The notes under the pieces are model-generated. The model made no database searches and was not told where the DNA came from. It saw only the letters and a list, made by a program, of their open reading frames with translations. 64,000 nucleotides of DNA from Rhizodiscina lignyota (taxonomy: Eukaryota > Ascomycota > Dothideomycetes > Aulographales > Rhizodiscinaceae): the NCBI GenBank assembly GCA_010015805.1, contig ML978121.1, positions 3,224,001 through 3,288,000 on the forward strand. Direction: 5' to 3'. The stretch's first letter is position 1; the number at the start of each line of letters is the position of its first letter. The translations under genes and the position numbers were made by a program. Shown piece after piece: positions 42,528 through 54,020 of the stretch.

Positions 42528-43389
42528 CCTGCTGCGTCTGAAGAGAGAAGCAAGACGAGAAAGATTTAAGAGAAACAGGTATAGATCCGAATAAAACTAC
42601 AATAATGCAAACGTCTGACAATGTCTCTAGATATCCGAAGACTGAGCAGATGCTTGAGAGACTGAAGAGTTCGATAAGACTACGCCGGGATGAACATATC
42701 CGAAGCTAAGAGCTAGCTGATATGGTCCTGTTGGACGGAAGCTGGTGACTTTACCATTTGAACGTGCCATTCATCTCGGAAGCTGCCATTCTGCAGAGAA
42801 GTGATACTGAATTTTTGACCTATCAGAGTTTTGAAGTTGGCCGAAGTCAGGGGAGGCGGAGAAATCTCATCTCGGTGGCTTTAGCTGTTTTGAGAACCCT
42901 CGCCGCTTATGGAGGACAACACAGAAGCAGAAACGAAAGGCGTATCGTATGCCTTAGAGTACAACCTAGCCGAAAAAAAGAAGGAAATGAATAACAGTAC
43001 AGCAGAACTACATTACCACAACAATAACTTTTTATTTCAAGTGTACGAGCATGCACATACTTGAATTGAATTCTTGAATGCTATCTAAATTTAACTGTAT
43101 TTGGGTAGTGGCTCACATAGCGCTTACTAAAATCTTCTAGCGCCATTCTAATAAACACGAAAACCGCGGTACTGCTCCGTACAGGCAACTCAATTAGGTG
43201 CACCTTTTCGTTTCGCACTTCCTCCCACACTCCACTTCAGAGCCAACACCTGACATTAGGCGTCTCACTTCATACTTTTCTCATATTGCGACCATTGACG
43301 GCTGTTGCCCTTTTGCTCCAGGCAATTCGCAACCTTCAGTCGCAGGCATCACTTTTCAATCTTGAATTTGCGTTCTGACCTAGCGCAGC
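42528..43389. other. Divergent promoter region
   Basis: About 860 bp between the starts of the EthD-like gene (minus) and CSL4 (plus). No gene supported. Confidence 0.5.
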
Positions 43390-44079
43390 ATGACTTCAGC
43401 GCTATTGCTCCCAGGTGACAGTCTCAAAAGCGATGAACACTCGCCAGGTTCAGGGACTCATAAATACGGAGCGCACTTGTGCGCCTCCATTTGTGGTCCA
43501 GTTCACCGATCACATGGCTCCGCAAAAAGGAAAGCCGCCTCCACAAGCTCCAAAGCTCTGGCTCACTCTTCAATATCAATATCAAGACCGAGGAATGCAC
43601 CTCTCCTCCCCGAAGTCAACAATGCCGTCCTCGCTCGCATAACGCGACTAACACCACGCTCCGCCGCCTGCTCCATCCTCGCCATCTACCCATCTTCGAA
43701 CAACTCCACGTCCACTTCAAATGCCGCTACGCTACCTCCGCCACCGTCCCACGTTGAGCCAATACCTGTACCTCAACAGTCACAGTTCTCCGGACAGATA
43801 CGAGCGCAAGATGTCCGAGCGACTGAGAAGGACAAGGTTGTCATGAGCGAGGCGTTTCGCGTCGGAGACGTTGTGCGGGCGGTTGTCATCAGCTTAGGCG
43901 ACCAAAGAGACTTCTACTTGAGTACGGCAGGCAACGACTATGGCGTGATACTAGCTTGGTCGATGGATGACACGGGAACAATTGGCGGAGGCAGCCTTAT
44001 GGCGCCCTTGTCGTGGCAAACGATGAAGGATCCGGACACAGGGAAGACGGAGAAGAGGAAGGTTGCGAAGCCGTTATGA
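43390..44079 (+). CDS. CSL4: Exosome subunit Csl4
   Basis: Single exon, 229 aa. The N-terminal part LLLPGDSLKSDEHSPGSGTH then ICGPV is the start of fungal Csl4. A Ser/Lys-rich linker follows, and then the S1 RNA-binding domain: LPEVNNAVLARITRLTPRSA, GQIRAQDVRATEKDKV, FRVGDVVRAVVISLGDQRDFYLSTAGNDYGVI. The end PLSWQTMKDPDTGKTEKRKVAKP matches the family. Csl4 is one of three S1/KH cap subunits of the RNA exosome, which degrades and trims RNAs in nucleus and cytoplasm. The gene stands tail-to-tail with the Clr5 gene, 177 bp apart. Confidence 0.9.
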   Translation: MTSALLLPGDSLKSDEHSPGSGTHKYGAHLCASICGPVHRSHGSAKRKAASTSSKALAHSSISISRPRNAPLLPEVNNAVLARITRLTPRSAACSILAIYPSSNNSTSTSNAATLPPPPSHVEPIPVPQQSQFSGQIRAQDVRATEKDKVVMSEAFRVGDVVRAVVISLGDQRDFYLSTAGNDYGVILAWSMDDTGTIGGGSLMAPLSWQTMKDPDTGKTEKRKVAKPL

Positions 44080-44256
44080 GTCTTGCAAACGATAAGTTTC
44101 TACGATATTACAATCGGGATTCGTCGTTATGGGAAACCGAAATAGTGGCCGGATTGCTTTCAGTGCCAGCAAAGGAGTTTCGGCTTGAAAGTGTACCCAT
44201 AATGACCATTCAAACAAGACGGGCTAGAGTCATTCGAACCGCTCTTCGATCAGCAT

Positions 44257-45867
44257 CTATTCAAGAGCGCCGCTCTCCAATAGTAACATCTCCACCCTTT
44301 CCAAACGGCCGGTACTCCGAAAGCCGTGCCTCCGTCGTTCAAGGGATGCTTTTTTGAAGATACAGTATGCCGTCGCACCGGCTGGAACTACGAAATGACG
44401 TACTGTAATATCCGTGGTTGTAGCGTTGATGTCAACATTTGTGCGAAGAAGATGCTGTAAAGATGCAATTGCATCATCTGAATCTAAATGGAAAGTATCA
44501 GTAGCCCATACGTGCTAACCACAAATTAGCGTCTATTCCATTCAATTTCCTCATATACCCACCAATGCATTCCACCCCCATTTATCAGTGATGCGTGGGT
44601 CAGCACCAGAGTCCAGGAGGAAGGCGATGATTTTCGGTCGGTGAGCAAAGCACATAAGAAGGGTCTCTCCGACGTGACTTCTTTCGTCGACATCGCGGTC
44701 TTTCTCCGAAAGTCGTTGAATAATTTCCAAGACTTGCTGCTCCTCGAATCGAAGTAATAGGTACATCTTGAGGTTTATAACGCACTGTATCGGCGATTCG
44801 CCGCACTTGCAACAATACTGAGTCAGATCGGACATATCGACGAGCATATTTACGGCGTCAAATATGCCTGCAGGTATTGCGTCGTGAAGGAATGTCGTGT
44901 TGCTCTCTTTCATGACGTTGATAATGCCCCCAACTTCCTGAAACACCTTCAGTATTGCAAAGTCTCGGTTTTCAATAGCAATAGCACATGCTAGTCTTTG
45001 CATTTGACGGTTCAGTAGTTTTATTCGACCAGCCAAACTTTCCATTCTCTCTTCTCTGAAGACTACCCGCAAAGTGTTGATTATGCTTAGAGGGAGATCA
45101 AGTTGATCAGTGAAGGGGGCGCTGTGATGCTGGCATAGAGCGTGATAAATCTCGACCAGGCTCTCATGGAAGCCTCTGCGTTCTTTGTCTACACAGGACC
45201 ATATTGGCAAACCTGGGATCAGTTCTGTAAACACCATCCAAGGGATTCTGGGACTCGCGTCATAAGTCTCCAAACAATCCATCAATTCGGCAATTGTGAG
45301 TGACCGGGATAGAGGAAGATTCAACACAGAAGTCCTCTCCTCCAGCGGCAAGGATGTTGAGTTTTCCTTGGAGATTCTGCGGATTTCGAGACCCTCCGTG
45401 AATGCGCTTCCTTTCGAAACAGTCTGGCTGTGATCGACGACTTAAAACGGTTAGGATAGAAGAACACTTCAAGGCCGCAACATCACGTACCACACTTGGA
45501 ATGGCGTTTCAATTCCTTTGATATTCTCTTTTTGTTAAGCGCGACACAGCAAAGCAACACCTCATGACCGTCTCTATCGTCTGCCAGTTTACTCTCTACC
45601 CACTTCCATTCTTGCGGTGAAAGATTCTTCCGCCATCGCCATTTCTTGAAATGGGTTTCGTACTGGTTTTTGCTTCAAGCAAAGATATCTGTTAGCTAGG
45701 ATTCGTATGGATTTTGTTTAAAATTTACAGTAAACCAACCTTGCTCGAAAGTGGTGATCGGATCGCATGATTTGAATCACGTCCCCGAGTTTCCGATCAT
45801 GTTCCATGTACAGCTCCCATATTTGTGGTTTATGGACTTCCCATTCCTCGCTAGAAAGGGAGCCCAT
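44257..45867 (-). CDS. Clr5-domain protein with ankyrin-like repeats
   Basis: Four exons, 45867-45740, 45672-45491, 45440-44559 and 44483-44257; 472 aa, every junction in phase. The N-terminus is a Clr5 domain: SSEEWEVHKPQIWELYMEH, DVIQIMRSDHHFRAS|KNQYETHFKKW, RWRKNL. This domain is presumed DNA-binding or regulatory by family. The C-terminal half has weak ankyrin-like repeats (DERSHVGETLLMCFAH, IIAFLLDSGADPRITDKWGW, then VEMLLLESGAL), interrupted by Cys and Leu-rich helices. The last exon is separated by an intron with donor gtatat and ends TAG at 44257. The gene is a lineage-type accessory regulator; its target is unknown. Confidence 0.8.
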
Positions 45868-47035
45868 TGTGTAGTTAGTCTTTTTTCTGGATTGCTTTTG
45901 ACGTGGATTTTGTGGAAGAGATCTTTGACCTCAAGTCGTGTGAAGGGCTCTGGTACTGGAGATTTGGGTGAGAAATTGTTCAAATATGTTCGAGGGCTTG
46001 ACAAGGCTGAGATAAAGAAATAAGAATGTGGCGTCTGACATGCGTCGGCCCTCCAATAGCAGATATGATAGTACGTCTCTTAGAATGCTTCTTCCATGGA
46101 GCTTTATTTGTCTAAACGTTGATGAGGCATGGTTGACCGCAATCTTAAGATTTCGACTCTCAAAGCCACATGCATGTCTTCCCCACATTTCCACGCGAGG
46201 CTTAGGATAGATGCCTTATTAGTCCATCGAATCAGTGCCTCGACCCCTAGTTTGCATTGTTGCAAGGGGTTGACGTCTTCTGCTGCAGCATACCCTTTAC
46301 GTACCGAAGCAGCCACAAATCAGCAAAAAGCACAGTACTCAAGGTCGCCACGCCTCTTTGAAAAGCGGAGCTCCATGCTTGGGTCGATTGGACGACTAGA
46401 ATCTTGATGCACGGCAACCAAAATCTTGGTGCAGGAATGTTTCCGCAGAAGGGATAAGGCGGAAAGACTTGACACCAAGGACACTGTGACACGGCTGCCA
46501 AAATCTTACGCTTGAACTCTTAATCTTCTTCACTCCTATTTGCTGTCCGAAATCTTGCCGCGGTTAGCTCAGAATCTTCACGAATCGGACAAGGCCTCGT
46601 ACCGCAAATCCTCCTGAACGCCAATGTCATTAGATATCCAAAATCTGAATGCATATATGCCAAAGCTAGTAGTTCTAAGCCAACTTCGCTAGACTTGCCG
46701 TGCCTGCATAGAATATCCGGATCGCCCCGCCACTCACACCGTCGGTGATATACCTAGAAGTCTCTCTGGAATCAAAAAGTAGAATGCCCAGCCTCGTTGA
46801 ACTTTGTCACCGCTTCTCTGCCTGCACTTTCTCTCTCTCCCTTTTCTTATGATTTTGGATATGGGACATGCTTCCCCTAAGCCGCGCTCCAATTGACTTC
46901 AGTATAAAAGCAAATCTTCCGCATCTGTCATGGCCATCACTTTGTCCCAGACAACCTATTAGCAGCACATCCCCATTTCCAACGCTTTCACCTTTGCGCC
47001 TCCTTATTGCATTCGTCACATATTGTAGTCCTTTC
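45868..47035. other. Divergent promoter region (1.17 kb)
   Basis: Between the starts of the Clr5 gene and the small membrane protein gene. Open frames at 46.0-46.5 kb on both strands have no ATG-based model with motifs. Confidence 0.5.
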
Positions 47036-47530
47036 ATGGCAGCTATACACTCTTATGCTTCACTGTCGACACTGTCGAACGCTAGCAATAAACCCAATGT
47101 ATGGGGAGACATCATAACCAACACTGTATTCGGCATTTTATCAGCTCTCCTGGCTACAATTACCATCTGGCAAGCTCAGCGGATGTACTATGGGCATGCC
47201 GCAGCACGTCGCCAAGGTGGTATGTCTTGCTCTAAGCAAACGGCCCATGATTTGAGAGGATATCATTTGACCGTTCTGCTTTTCCCAGATCGAGCTGACA
47301 TAGAGCACGACGCCGTCGGAGCTTCTCCGCTGCCGACACCCACCATCCAAGATGCTCAGTCTCAGCCAAATAGCCTGAGCGGTATCGAACTTCAACAAGT
47401 CATGAATGCCAGCGGTCAAGGCAGCGAACAGAATACGCAAGATCAGGTGGCTCGGTCTGACATAGAGGACTACAATGTCCCCACTGGGTCGCCTCCTAGT
47501 CGTGAGACTGCCTCCACCACTGGTCTGTGA
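47036..47530 (+). CDS. Small single-pass membrane protein, hypothetical
   Basis: Two exons, 47036-47219 and 47289-47530, 141 aa. The intron (47220-47288, gtatgt...ttcccag) restores the frame at G-D-R-A-D. A single helix, NTVFGILSALLATITIWQAQ, lies at residues 28-50, followed by a basic loop (RRQ) and a polar tail rich in Gln/Ser/Asp. The frame is open upstream of the ATG, but the ATG at 47036 gives a sensible start (MAAIHSYASLSTLSNAS). I recognise no family, and similar small proteins are common in fungal genomes. Confidence 0.6.
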   Translation: MAAIHSYASLSTLSNASNKPNVWGDIITNTVFGILSALLATITIWQAQRMYYGHAAARRQGGMSCSKQTAHDLRGYHLTVLLFPDRADIEHDAVGASPLPTPTIQDAQSQPNSLSGIELQQVMNASGQGSEQNTQDQVARSDIEDYNVPTGSPPSRETASTTGL

Positions 47531-47926
47531 ACTTCAGATCCGACCTTGGGTATGTATGTTCCATAAGAACCTGGCCCAGGGTCCGTTCCGTGAACAGATA
47601 TGAAGAGTCTTCACCGACTGAGGACAGTAGCAATCAGTGCTGGGAGCCAGACTTTGACTTCTTCTGGTGCTCCTGGTATACGGATGTTTGGTTTGGTAGT
47701 TCGAAAATGGAAATGAGTCGGTCTGGAATTGGTTTTCTATGTGAAAATCAGCCTTAACTCAAAAGCACTATCGTTCGGGAGAAAAAGATACCGGAGGTTT
47801 CCAATTACGGTCAGCGATAGCATATTGACATTTCCGATGGGAAAGCTGTTTATATACTACTGAAGTCGATAACGCTGTAGTCAACACCCAACATGGGTGA
47901 TCGGCGCAAACCTCGCCGGGTTAAAC
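47531..47926. other. Tail-to-tail spacer
   Basis: About 395 bp between the small membrane protein and the 3' end of TRM3. No gene recognised. Confidence 0.5.
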
Positions 47927-50900
47927 TCAACCCCATTCCCTCCCATACTCATAAAGTACGACCGCGGCAGCGGTTTGCACATTCAAACTCCTCGTGACTC
48001 CTACCTGCGGAATCTCTACGCAGAGATCACATTCCGCGAGCAGCCAGCCCGGAATGCCTTCCTTCTCGCTTCCAAGAACGAGGACACACTTCTTCGGCAA
48101 GACCTTACTCCCCTCTGATCCATTAGCTCGGGCATCTCCTCTTCCGCTTGGACGTTCGCGTCCTAAGACAATGCTCTTGTCCGTCTGCTCCACGCCCACA
48201 ATCCCATAGCCCAAGCCTCGCTTGGACTGCAACCACTCTCGTACGATCTTCTCGTCGCTCTTCACCTCCTCAATCGGGAGATGCATATGCGAATTGACGC
48301 TGACTCCAAGGAATGCGCGATCTTTCACCACCTCTGCCTTTCCGACAATCAGTGCCTCTGCACCAAAGATCTCCGCGGCACGGGATATGCCGCCCAGGTT
48401 GTGTGCAAACGCGATGTGTGACGCGAAGACGGTAATGGGACGAACGACTCGTTGTGAGGTAGACAGTGACGTGTCGGAGAGATTCAGGATGTTTTGCCAC
48501 GCGCTTGATTTCGTTTGCAGAGGACCAGCGGTTGAAGTAGCTTCAGTCGAGGTCTCTGCCTCCGTGGTTGAAAGGGGACTCGAAACATTTACGGTTGGCT
48601 TTGGATCGCCAAGTGGAATTGCATCTCCTGGCAATGAAAACCTCTCTTGTTCTTGTTTCCAAACTATTTCGAAATCTTCCCGCCGAACAATCGCGTCTTC
48701 CCAAGGTTCGATCCTCAAATAGTGGCCCTCAAACAGGTTTGTCAGCGTCCTGTCATGACGAATATCAAATTTCTCTAGAGCTCGTTGTGGCGGTGGATTC
48801 GTGTATCGATCTAGTGTGCGAATGTAGTCGTTGAGCGCCCTGAATGCAATGTTGCCGGTGAGACTCTGCCAACACTTCCGCTCTGCAACATCCCAGAGCC
48901 CCAAGAAAGACCACTGTGCTTCATGCCGCACAACGATTTTGGGGCTAGCGCACAAGGCAACCATGGCAGTCATTATGCGGAGTCCAAAATCTTCGGGACA
49001 CTCATCCAGTATACAGGCCTGCACTACGATCTTCAGAAGAGCTGCCATAAATTTCGGGTTATCATGATTTGGCGAACAAAGTGGTGTTAAGACTTCCTCC
49101 CGAGAGATCCCATCCTTCTCCAGGAGCGAAAGGCTAATCCACTCCAGGAGGTAGCGAAAACGCGGGAGAGGCTCCATAGAGAGGACTGTCAAGAAGCGCT
49201 TGAAATAGTGGGCAACGTCTGGACTGCGGTGAACGAAACAGCGATGGCAGAGTATTACCATCAGCTGCAATTGGGGCGTCGTCTTCCATTTGCTGACCAT
49301 TGGAACTGGTAACGTTTGTTGCTCCCACGGTTCAAGGAGGCGGTCCAGTACCTGGCGGCCGTACACCCAGTCGTCGGCACGGAGTCGATTAACCATGTCA
49401 AACAGATTCGCGTAGCCCACGCCCTCGCGGTGTCCGTAGTAGTACATGTAGGCGTGATTTGGACGATCTCGTTCAAGGATGGAAGAGACTGCAGCTTCCA
49501 TAAAGAATTCAGGCTTTGGAACCGGAGGTTTGTCTGCAAATGAGACAATGAAGTTTGATATCTGGATTTCCTGGAGAATTGCAAAAGATACACCATACGA
49601 GTAGCGCAAAGCTTTTGTGAGCGAAGCAAGAACGTAGACACGACCATTACAGAGGCCTTGCAACTCAGAAAGAACACGTAATAAAAATGAGTTTAATTCA
49701 GGATGATCTGAAGACGCGGAAATACATTGCGGATGAAAGAACGCTCCAGGTGCTACCAAGAGGACAGGCCTTGGGTAGTCCTGTGTTACGATTGCTTCCC
49801 ATATTGTCGTCAAGGCCTCGAAAATTGTTTCTGCTGGAAGGCCGGTTTCTACATTGAAACTTTTGGTAATCCTTTTTAGTGCTTTGACAAGCCCTGGTCC
49901 ATGAAGCGAGCGGTGACCAGTCGCCTCAACCGTCTCCATTAAATCATGGATGGACGAGACATCCGTTTCTAACGAAGCTTGGAAGTTTGATGAATCTGAT
50001 GATATATCCTGACGAAGCGGTTCTAAGGCACTATTTGGATCTTTAATTTCGTCCGTCCGAGTTAGTGCACACAGTTTCAAGCACTGTGCTTCTTGCAGGG
50101 CTCGCGCGATTGGTGGCAGTCCCGGTATCGATACTATTTTTCTCACAAGTTCGCGTTCTTGGGGACCAAGGGAGATAGGCGCATCATCTATGACGGAACC
50201 AAGACCTTTAAGCAAGCCTTCCAAAAGGTACGGTCCAGAGAAAGAGAATTGCTTGGCACCTGTGTCAACAATGTAATCCAGAATCTGGCGGCACAATAGT
50301 AGTAAAGCGTCCTCATCCTCGCATAAGCAGACTAGCCTGTCAATGAAGGACGAGAGCTTATCACCATGTTCACAGATAACGTGAGCGCCATTTCTCATGA
50401 TGCTAGAGGTGAACAGGGATCCTTGGCATGCCCACGGTAGGAATGACTGTACAAGAAATTCCGACCACACATCCGTCGCTGGATATGTCATTAGATCCCA
50501 GTCCAGGAAGTTGATACCAACGGCCTTTCGCACAGAGTCTTGTATACCACTGCGCAGAGCAGCATCCAATAGAATGATGATCCAGCTTGGATCAACGGCT
50601 CCATAAGGTGTGGCAAGCTCTTTCAACTCAGGGAGGCACTCCTCAACCTGGTTGATATAGCGGTCCAGTACGAGGGTTTGGAATAAGATGCAATATTTTC
50701 CATAAGCATCGAGGAAGTATTCCCGCTGACCATTCCCGGCTGCGAAAGCCATGCGTGGAGTATTGACATCCTGATCAAGTAGTGCCAGCGATCTGCTCAA
50801 GATATACAAGCAATATTTGCGTTGTTCAGCACTGTTTGCTCGGAGGCCTTGTTGGACGAGTTTCCAGTACTTGTCGTCACGAAAGATGTCGCCAGCATCG

Positions 50901-51283
50901 CTGGAATTTGAGAATTGGTGAAGCCATTTGACCCATGCAGCAAATGCAGGCGCGTTCTGTTGCGAGGGGTTGTCGTTCACGGATCCTTGAATCTGTTGCC
51001 AAGCTGATTTGAATGTTGCAGAGGCAGAATTGACATGCCCATCCACCAAGGCCTGACTCGAGAGCTTTTCAACAAGACCTTCGACATCGTTCGTTTCGTT
51101 GTTGGAAGTTTGAGGCATGCTTCCGCATTGGACTCGAGATGGGAGAAATAATTTTTCGCTTCCTCCATGGCGCGTGACGTAGCCCCGGAACTCGGCATAA
51201 CAGATCCGATTGTTTATTTCTAACTGTATCAGGTCTAGCGCTAAATCAACCAACAGCGCTTGCTTTGGGAAATCAATACGCAT
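47927..51283 (-). CDS. TRM3: tRNA (guanosine-18-2'-O)-methyltransferase Trm3
   Basis: Single exon, 1118 aa from ATG 51283 (inner ATG at 51118 also possible). The large N-terminal part is alpha-helical with HEAT-like repeats, as in yeast Trm3 and human TARBP1. The C-terminal ~180 residues hold the SpoU knotted methyltransferase: NLGGISRAAEIFGAEALI (motif 1), VLVLGSEKEGIPGWLL (motif 2) and VEIPQVGVTRSLNVQTAAAV (motif 3, AdoMet site). The enzyme methylates the 2'-O of G18 in tRNAs. It is long, as expected (yeast Trm3 is over 1400 aa, so this one is on the short side). The gene shares a 153-bp promoter interval with the kinesin gene. Confidence 0.9.
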   Translation of the reverse strand: MRIDFPKQALLVDLALDLIQLEINNRICYAEFRGYVTRHGGSEKLFLPSRVQCGSMPQTSNNETNDVEGLVEKLSSQALVDGHVNSASATFKSAWQQIQGSVNDNPSQQNAPAFAAWVKWLHQFSNSSDAGDIFRDDKYWKLVQQGLRANSAEQRKYCLYILSRSLALLDQDVNTPRMAFAAGNGQREYFLDAYGKYCILFQTLVLDRYINQVEECLPELKELATPYGAVDPSWIIILLDAALRSGIQDSVRKAVGINFLDWDLMTYPATDVWSEFLVQSFLPWACQGSLFTSSIMRNGAHVICEHGDKLSSFIDRLVCLCEDEDALLLLCRQILDYIVDTGAKQFSFSGPYLLEGLLKGLGSVIDDAPISLGPQERELVRKIVSIPGLPPIARALQEAQCLKLCALTRTDEIKDPNSALEPLRQDISSDSSNFQASLETDVSSIHDLMETVEATGHRSLHGPGLVKALKRITKSFNVETGLPAETIFEALTTIWEAIVTQDYPRPVLLVAPGAFFHPQCISASSDHPELNSFLLRVLSELQGLCNGRVYVLASLTKALRYSYGVSFAILQEIQISNFIVSFADKPPVPKPEFFMEAAVSSILERDRPNHAYMYYYGHREGVGYANLFDMVNRLRADDWVYGRQVLDRLLEPWEQQTLPVPMVSKWKTTPQLQLMVILCHRCFVHRSPDVAHYFKRFLTVLSMEPLPRFRYLLEWISLSLLEKDGISREEVLTPLCSPNHDNPKFMAALLKIVVQACILDECPEDFGLRIMTAMVALCASPKIVVRHEAQWSFLGLWDVAERKCWQSLTGNIAFRALNDYIRTLDRYTNPPPQRALEKFDIRHDRTLTNLFEGHYLRIEPWEDAIVRREDFEIVWKQEQERFSLPGDAIPLGDPKPTVNVSSPLSTTEAETSTEATSTAGPLQTKSSAWQNILNLSDTSLSTSQRVVRPITVFASHIAFAHNLGGISRAAEIFGAEALIVGKAEVVKDRAFLGVSVNSHMHLPIEEVKSDEKIVREWLQSKRGLGYGIVGVEQTDKSIVLGRERPSGRGDARANGSEGSKVLPKKCVLVLGSEKEGIPGWLLAECDLCVEIPQVGVTRSLNVQTAAAVVLYEYGREWG

Positions 51284-51436
51284 CACTTGTGCTTAACACG
51301 CTGCCACGCTGGCAATCGCAATGTCCATGCGACCGCGCTATATCAACATGACCCTGGTTCCTTCCGTCTGATGCATTGTCATCGTCGCCTTCGTTCCAGA
51401 GAAGTTGTACATACCGTCGAAATTTTGCTCGAAGAC
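51284..51436. promoter_or_regulatory. Bidirectional promoter between TRM3 and the kinesin gene
   Basis: Only 153 bp separate the two start codons on opposite strands. It must hold both 5' leaders and both promoters. No TATA box was seen. Confidence 0.55.
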
Positions 51437-53524
51437 ATGGCGCTGGATGCACGAGGCTTCCGCGGACTATCATACGATCCTTCCTCCCGTGGAGTGTATG
51501 GATCGACAGCCTCGAGTCCTTCTCTACGTGCTGCTCAACCAGAGGTCTTGCAAGCACCTCCAACCCCACCGCCATCTGGAACAATGGGGGACCAAGACAG
51601 CGCGAATGTGAAGGTGGTGGTGAGAGTTAGGAAGTTTCTGCCCAGAGGTAAGATTAATTCTTAACAATTGCAAAGGCTATCCCAGACTAATTGAGTCACA
51701 GAGGAGAAACGCGGTGCAAAATGTCTTATAAGAATGGATCCGGTCACACAATCAACGACTCTCCTCGCCCCCGATCATGTCGATCCGGCAAATTCACAAA
51801 CAAAGTCCCGTAAAATCGTCGAAGAGAAGTTGTTTACCTTCGACAAATCTTTCTGTTCCTTCGATGAAAGTTCGCCCGACTATGCGCATCAAGAAGATGT
51901 CTATTGCTCCTTCGGCGAAGAGTTCCTCGACCACAACTTCAATGGATATCATACTTGCATTTTCGCATACGGCCAGACTGGCTCTGGCAAATCCTACACA
52001 ATGATGGGAACTCCTGAGCAGCCTGGCCTCATCCCGCGCACTTGCGAGGCAATGTTCAGGCGGATAGATGACGAGGCTGAGGAAAACACAACATACAATG
52101 TGCACGTCTCATACTTCGAAGTGTACAACGAACACGTGCGCGACCTCCTCATGCCGCGAACCGATCCTCCTACCTACCTCAAGATTCGCGAATCTCCTGC
52201 AGATGGCGTGTACGTCCAAGGCCTGACCGACGCGCCGGTCAAGTCGTATGAGGAGATTAGAAACCTCATGAAGATTGGAGATATCAATCGAACAACTGCT
52301 GCGACGAAGATGAACGACACATCCTCTCGCTCACACGCCGTCTTCACAATACATCTGAAGTCGATTCAACATAGTGCAACAACGTCCGACACAATCGAGC
52401 GCTCGTCACGCATGCGCCTCGTTGACCTGGCGGGCTCGGAGCGTGCAAAGGCGACTGAGGCTACCGGACAGCGCCTTGTAGAGGGCGGCAAGATCAACAA
52501 GTCTCTCACGACCCTTGGACGGGTCATCGCTGCGCTTGCGGACCCTCGTCGTCACGGTCGTCCAGGAACTCCAAATAGTCGCGCCGGTACTCCGACAGGC
52601 ACACCGCGCAAGGGAGGAGCAAGTGCAAAGGCGGAGGTGGTGCCGTATCGTGACTCAGTTCTCACATGGCTGCTGAAGGACTCCCTGGGTGGAAACTCGA
52701 AGACAGCAATGGTGGCTTGCATATCACCCTCCGATTACGACGAGACGCTGTCAACGTTGCGATATGCGGACCAGGCCAAGAAGATTCGCACAAGAGCACA
52801 CACCAATCTTACATCCGTCTCGGCGGCTCAGCGAGATGCTCAAATCGCCTCTATGGCTGCGACAATTGCTCAATTGCAGTCTATGATCAACTCTCAAACC
52901 GCACGTCACCGCGAGCAGGAGCGGCACGAAGCTTATGTGAAGGAGAAGCGCGAGAAGACGGAGAGGGAGGAGCAAGAGGCGATGGCAGATTACCAGATGC
53001 AAGTGGAGAAGATGCAGCGGCTTATGGAGGAAGGCAGGACTGTATCAGATGCAAGAATCAGAGCACTTAGTAGGGAGGTGGAAGAGCTCAGAGGTCTGGT
53101 TCCGTCGCTGAGGAGTGAGAACGAGAATTTACGACGCCATCTAGGTCTTGTGCTCGGGGAGCTTAGGAATCCGATTGTGCTGCCGGAACCGATCCCAGAG
53201 GAGAAGGATGTTCCATGCTTGGATGTGCTAAGCGACGAGGACGAAGGTGTCGCAGGGCTAAAGGAGGCTCCATCGGCCCGAGAAAGCCTCGACAACAAAG
53301 AGAATGTGGCGCAAAGTGATTATGGAGAGGGCGACTCCGGTGAGGAGACGGCGGTTGAGGATTCGAGGCTTTCGGATCTCGCATGGGCGCAAGAGCTGCA
53401 GGCGGAGGCAGAGGAATGCTTGAAGGAGCTGGGCATCTTCAAGAGAAAGATTGGAGATGATCGGGCAAGGTTTGGCGCCAGTGGTGCAAGGGAACCATTG
53501 GGAACGATGTCCCTTAATTGGTGA
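51437..53524 (+). CDS. Short kinesin-3 with extended K-loop
   Basis: Two exons, 51437-51647 and 51702-53524, 677 aa. The motor has P-loop AYGQTGSGKSYTMMG, switch I NDTSSRSHAVF, switch II VDLAGSERA and the GGKINKSLTTLGRVI helix, placing it in the kinesin-3 (Unc104/KIF1) family. Loop 12 is much enlarged: after ALADPRRHGRPGTPNSRAG come repeated TP dipeptides and RKGG before PYRDSVLTWLL. After the motor comes a coiled coil rich in Glu/Lys (HREQERHEAYVKEKREKTER and beyond), then an acidic tail. No FHA or PH domain is present, so it is a shortened kinesin-3, like a second one known in some filamentous fungi. Likely role: microtubule cargo or nuclear positioning; cargo unknown. Confidence 0.88.
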
Positions 53525-54020
53525 TTACTCTGGATGAGAACGGCTTGGTGCTGGTGTTTAGGAAGGCATCGCAGAGTGACTGGGAAAAGTCTCATTGGGG
53601 ATGTGACTACGAGGTTTCATTGGAATCAGTGGAAAATTGATGCATTGATGTATCTGATTAAGACTGAGCGACACTGAGCTCCATCAGAGCTTGCGTTACC
53701 GAAAATGCCTATATTATCTAACGACCTTTCTCTACCCTTGCCGGGTCTCCACTTCGCAGCACCAAGCAGCGGCGCTCACTAAGTGAATCCCTCCACGTGG
53801 ATACGGTAGGATGGGGCTCTCGCATGCTTTTCCTGTTTCTATTTCTGCTGTGCCGATCGGCGTCCCAAGAACCGCACAATTGGTGACAATGCATGAAGTA
53901 CCCTTGACCGGCCAACAGGAGTAACCGATATCAAAGCGGCAAAGTTCTGCGCTAAGGCGGGTGTTTCAAAACCTCTTGGCCCTGTGGGGACGGTTTGGTA
54001 CGAGTCCGATCTCGTCTATC
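53525..54020. other. Intergenic spacer
   Basis: About 500 bp between two plus-strand genes. Nothing recognised except the expected promoter. Confidence 0.5.

Noticed and set aside
42758-42994. Plus-strand frame in the EthD/CSL4 gap
   Set aside because: Short, no domain, low coding character.
46563-46600. gttagctcagaat sequence resembling a tRNA A box
   Set aside because: No matching B box or cloverleaf at the right distance.
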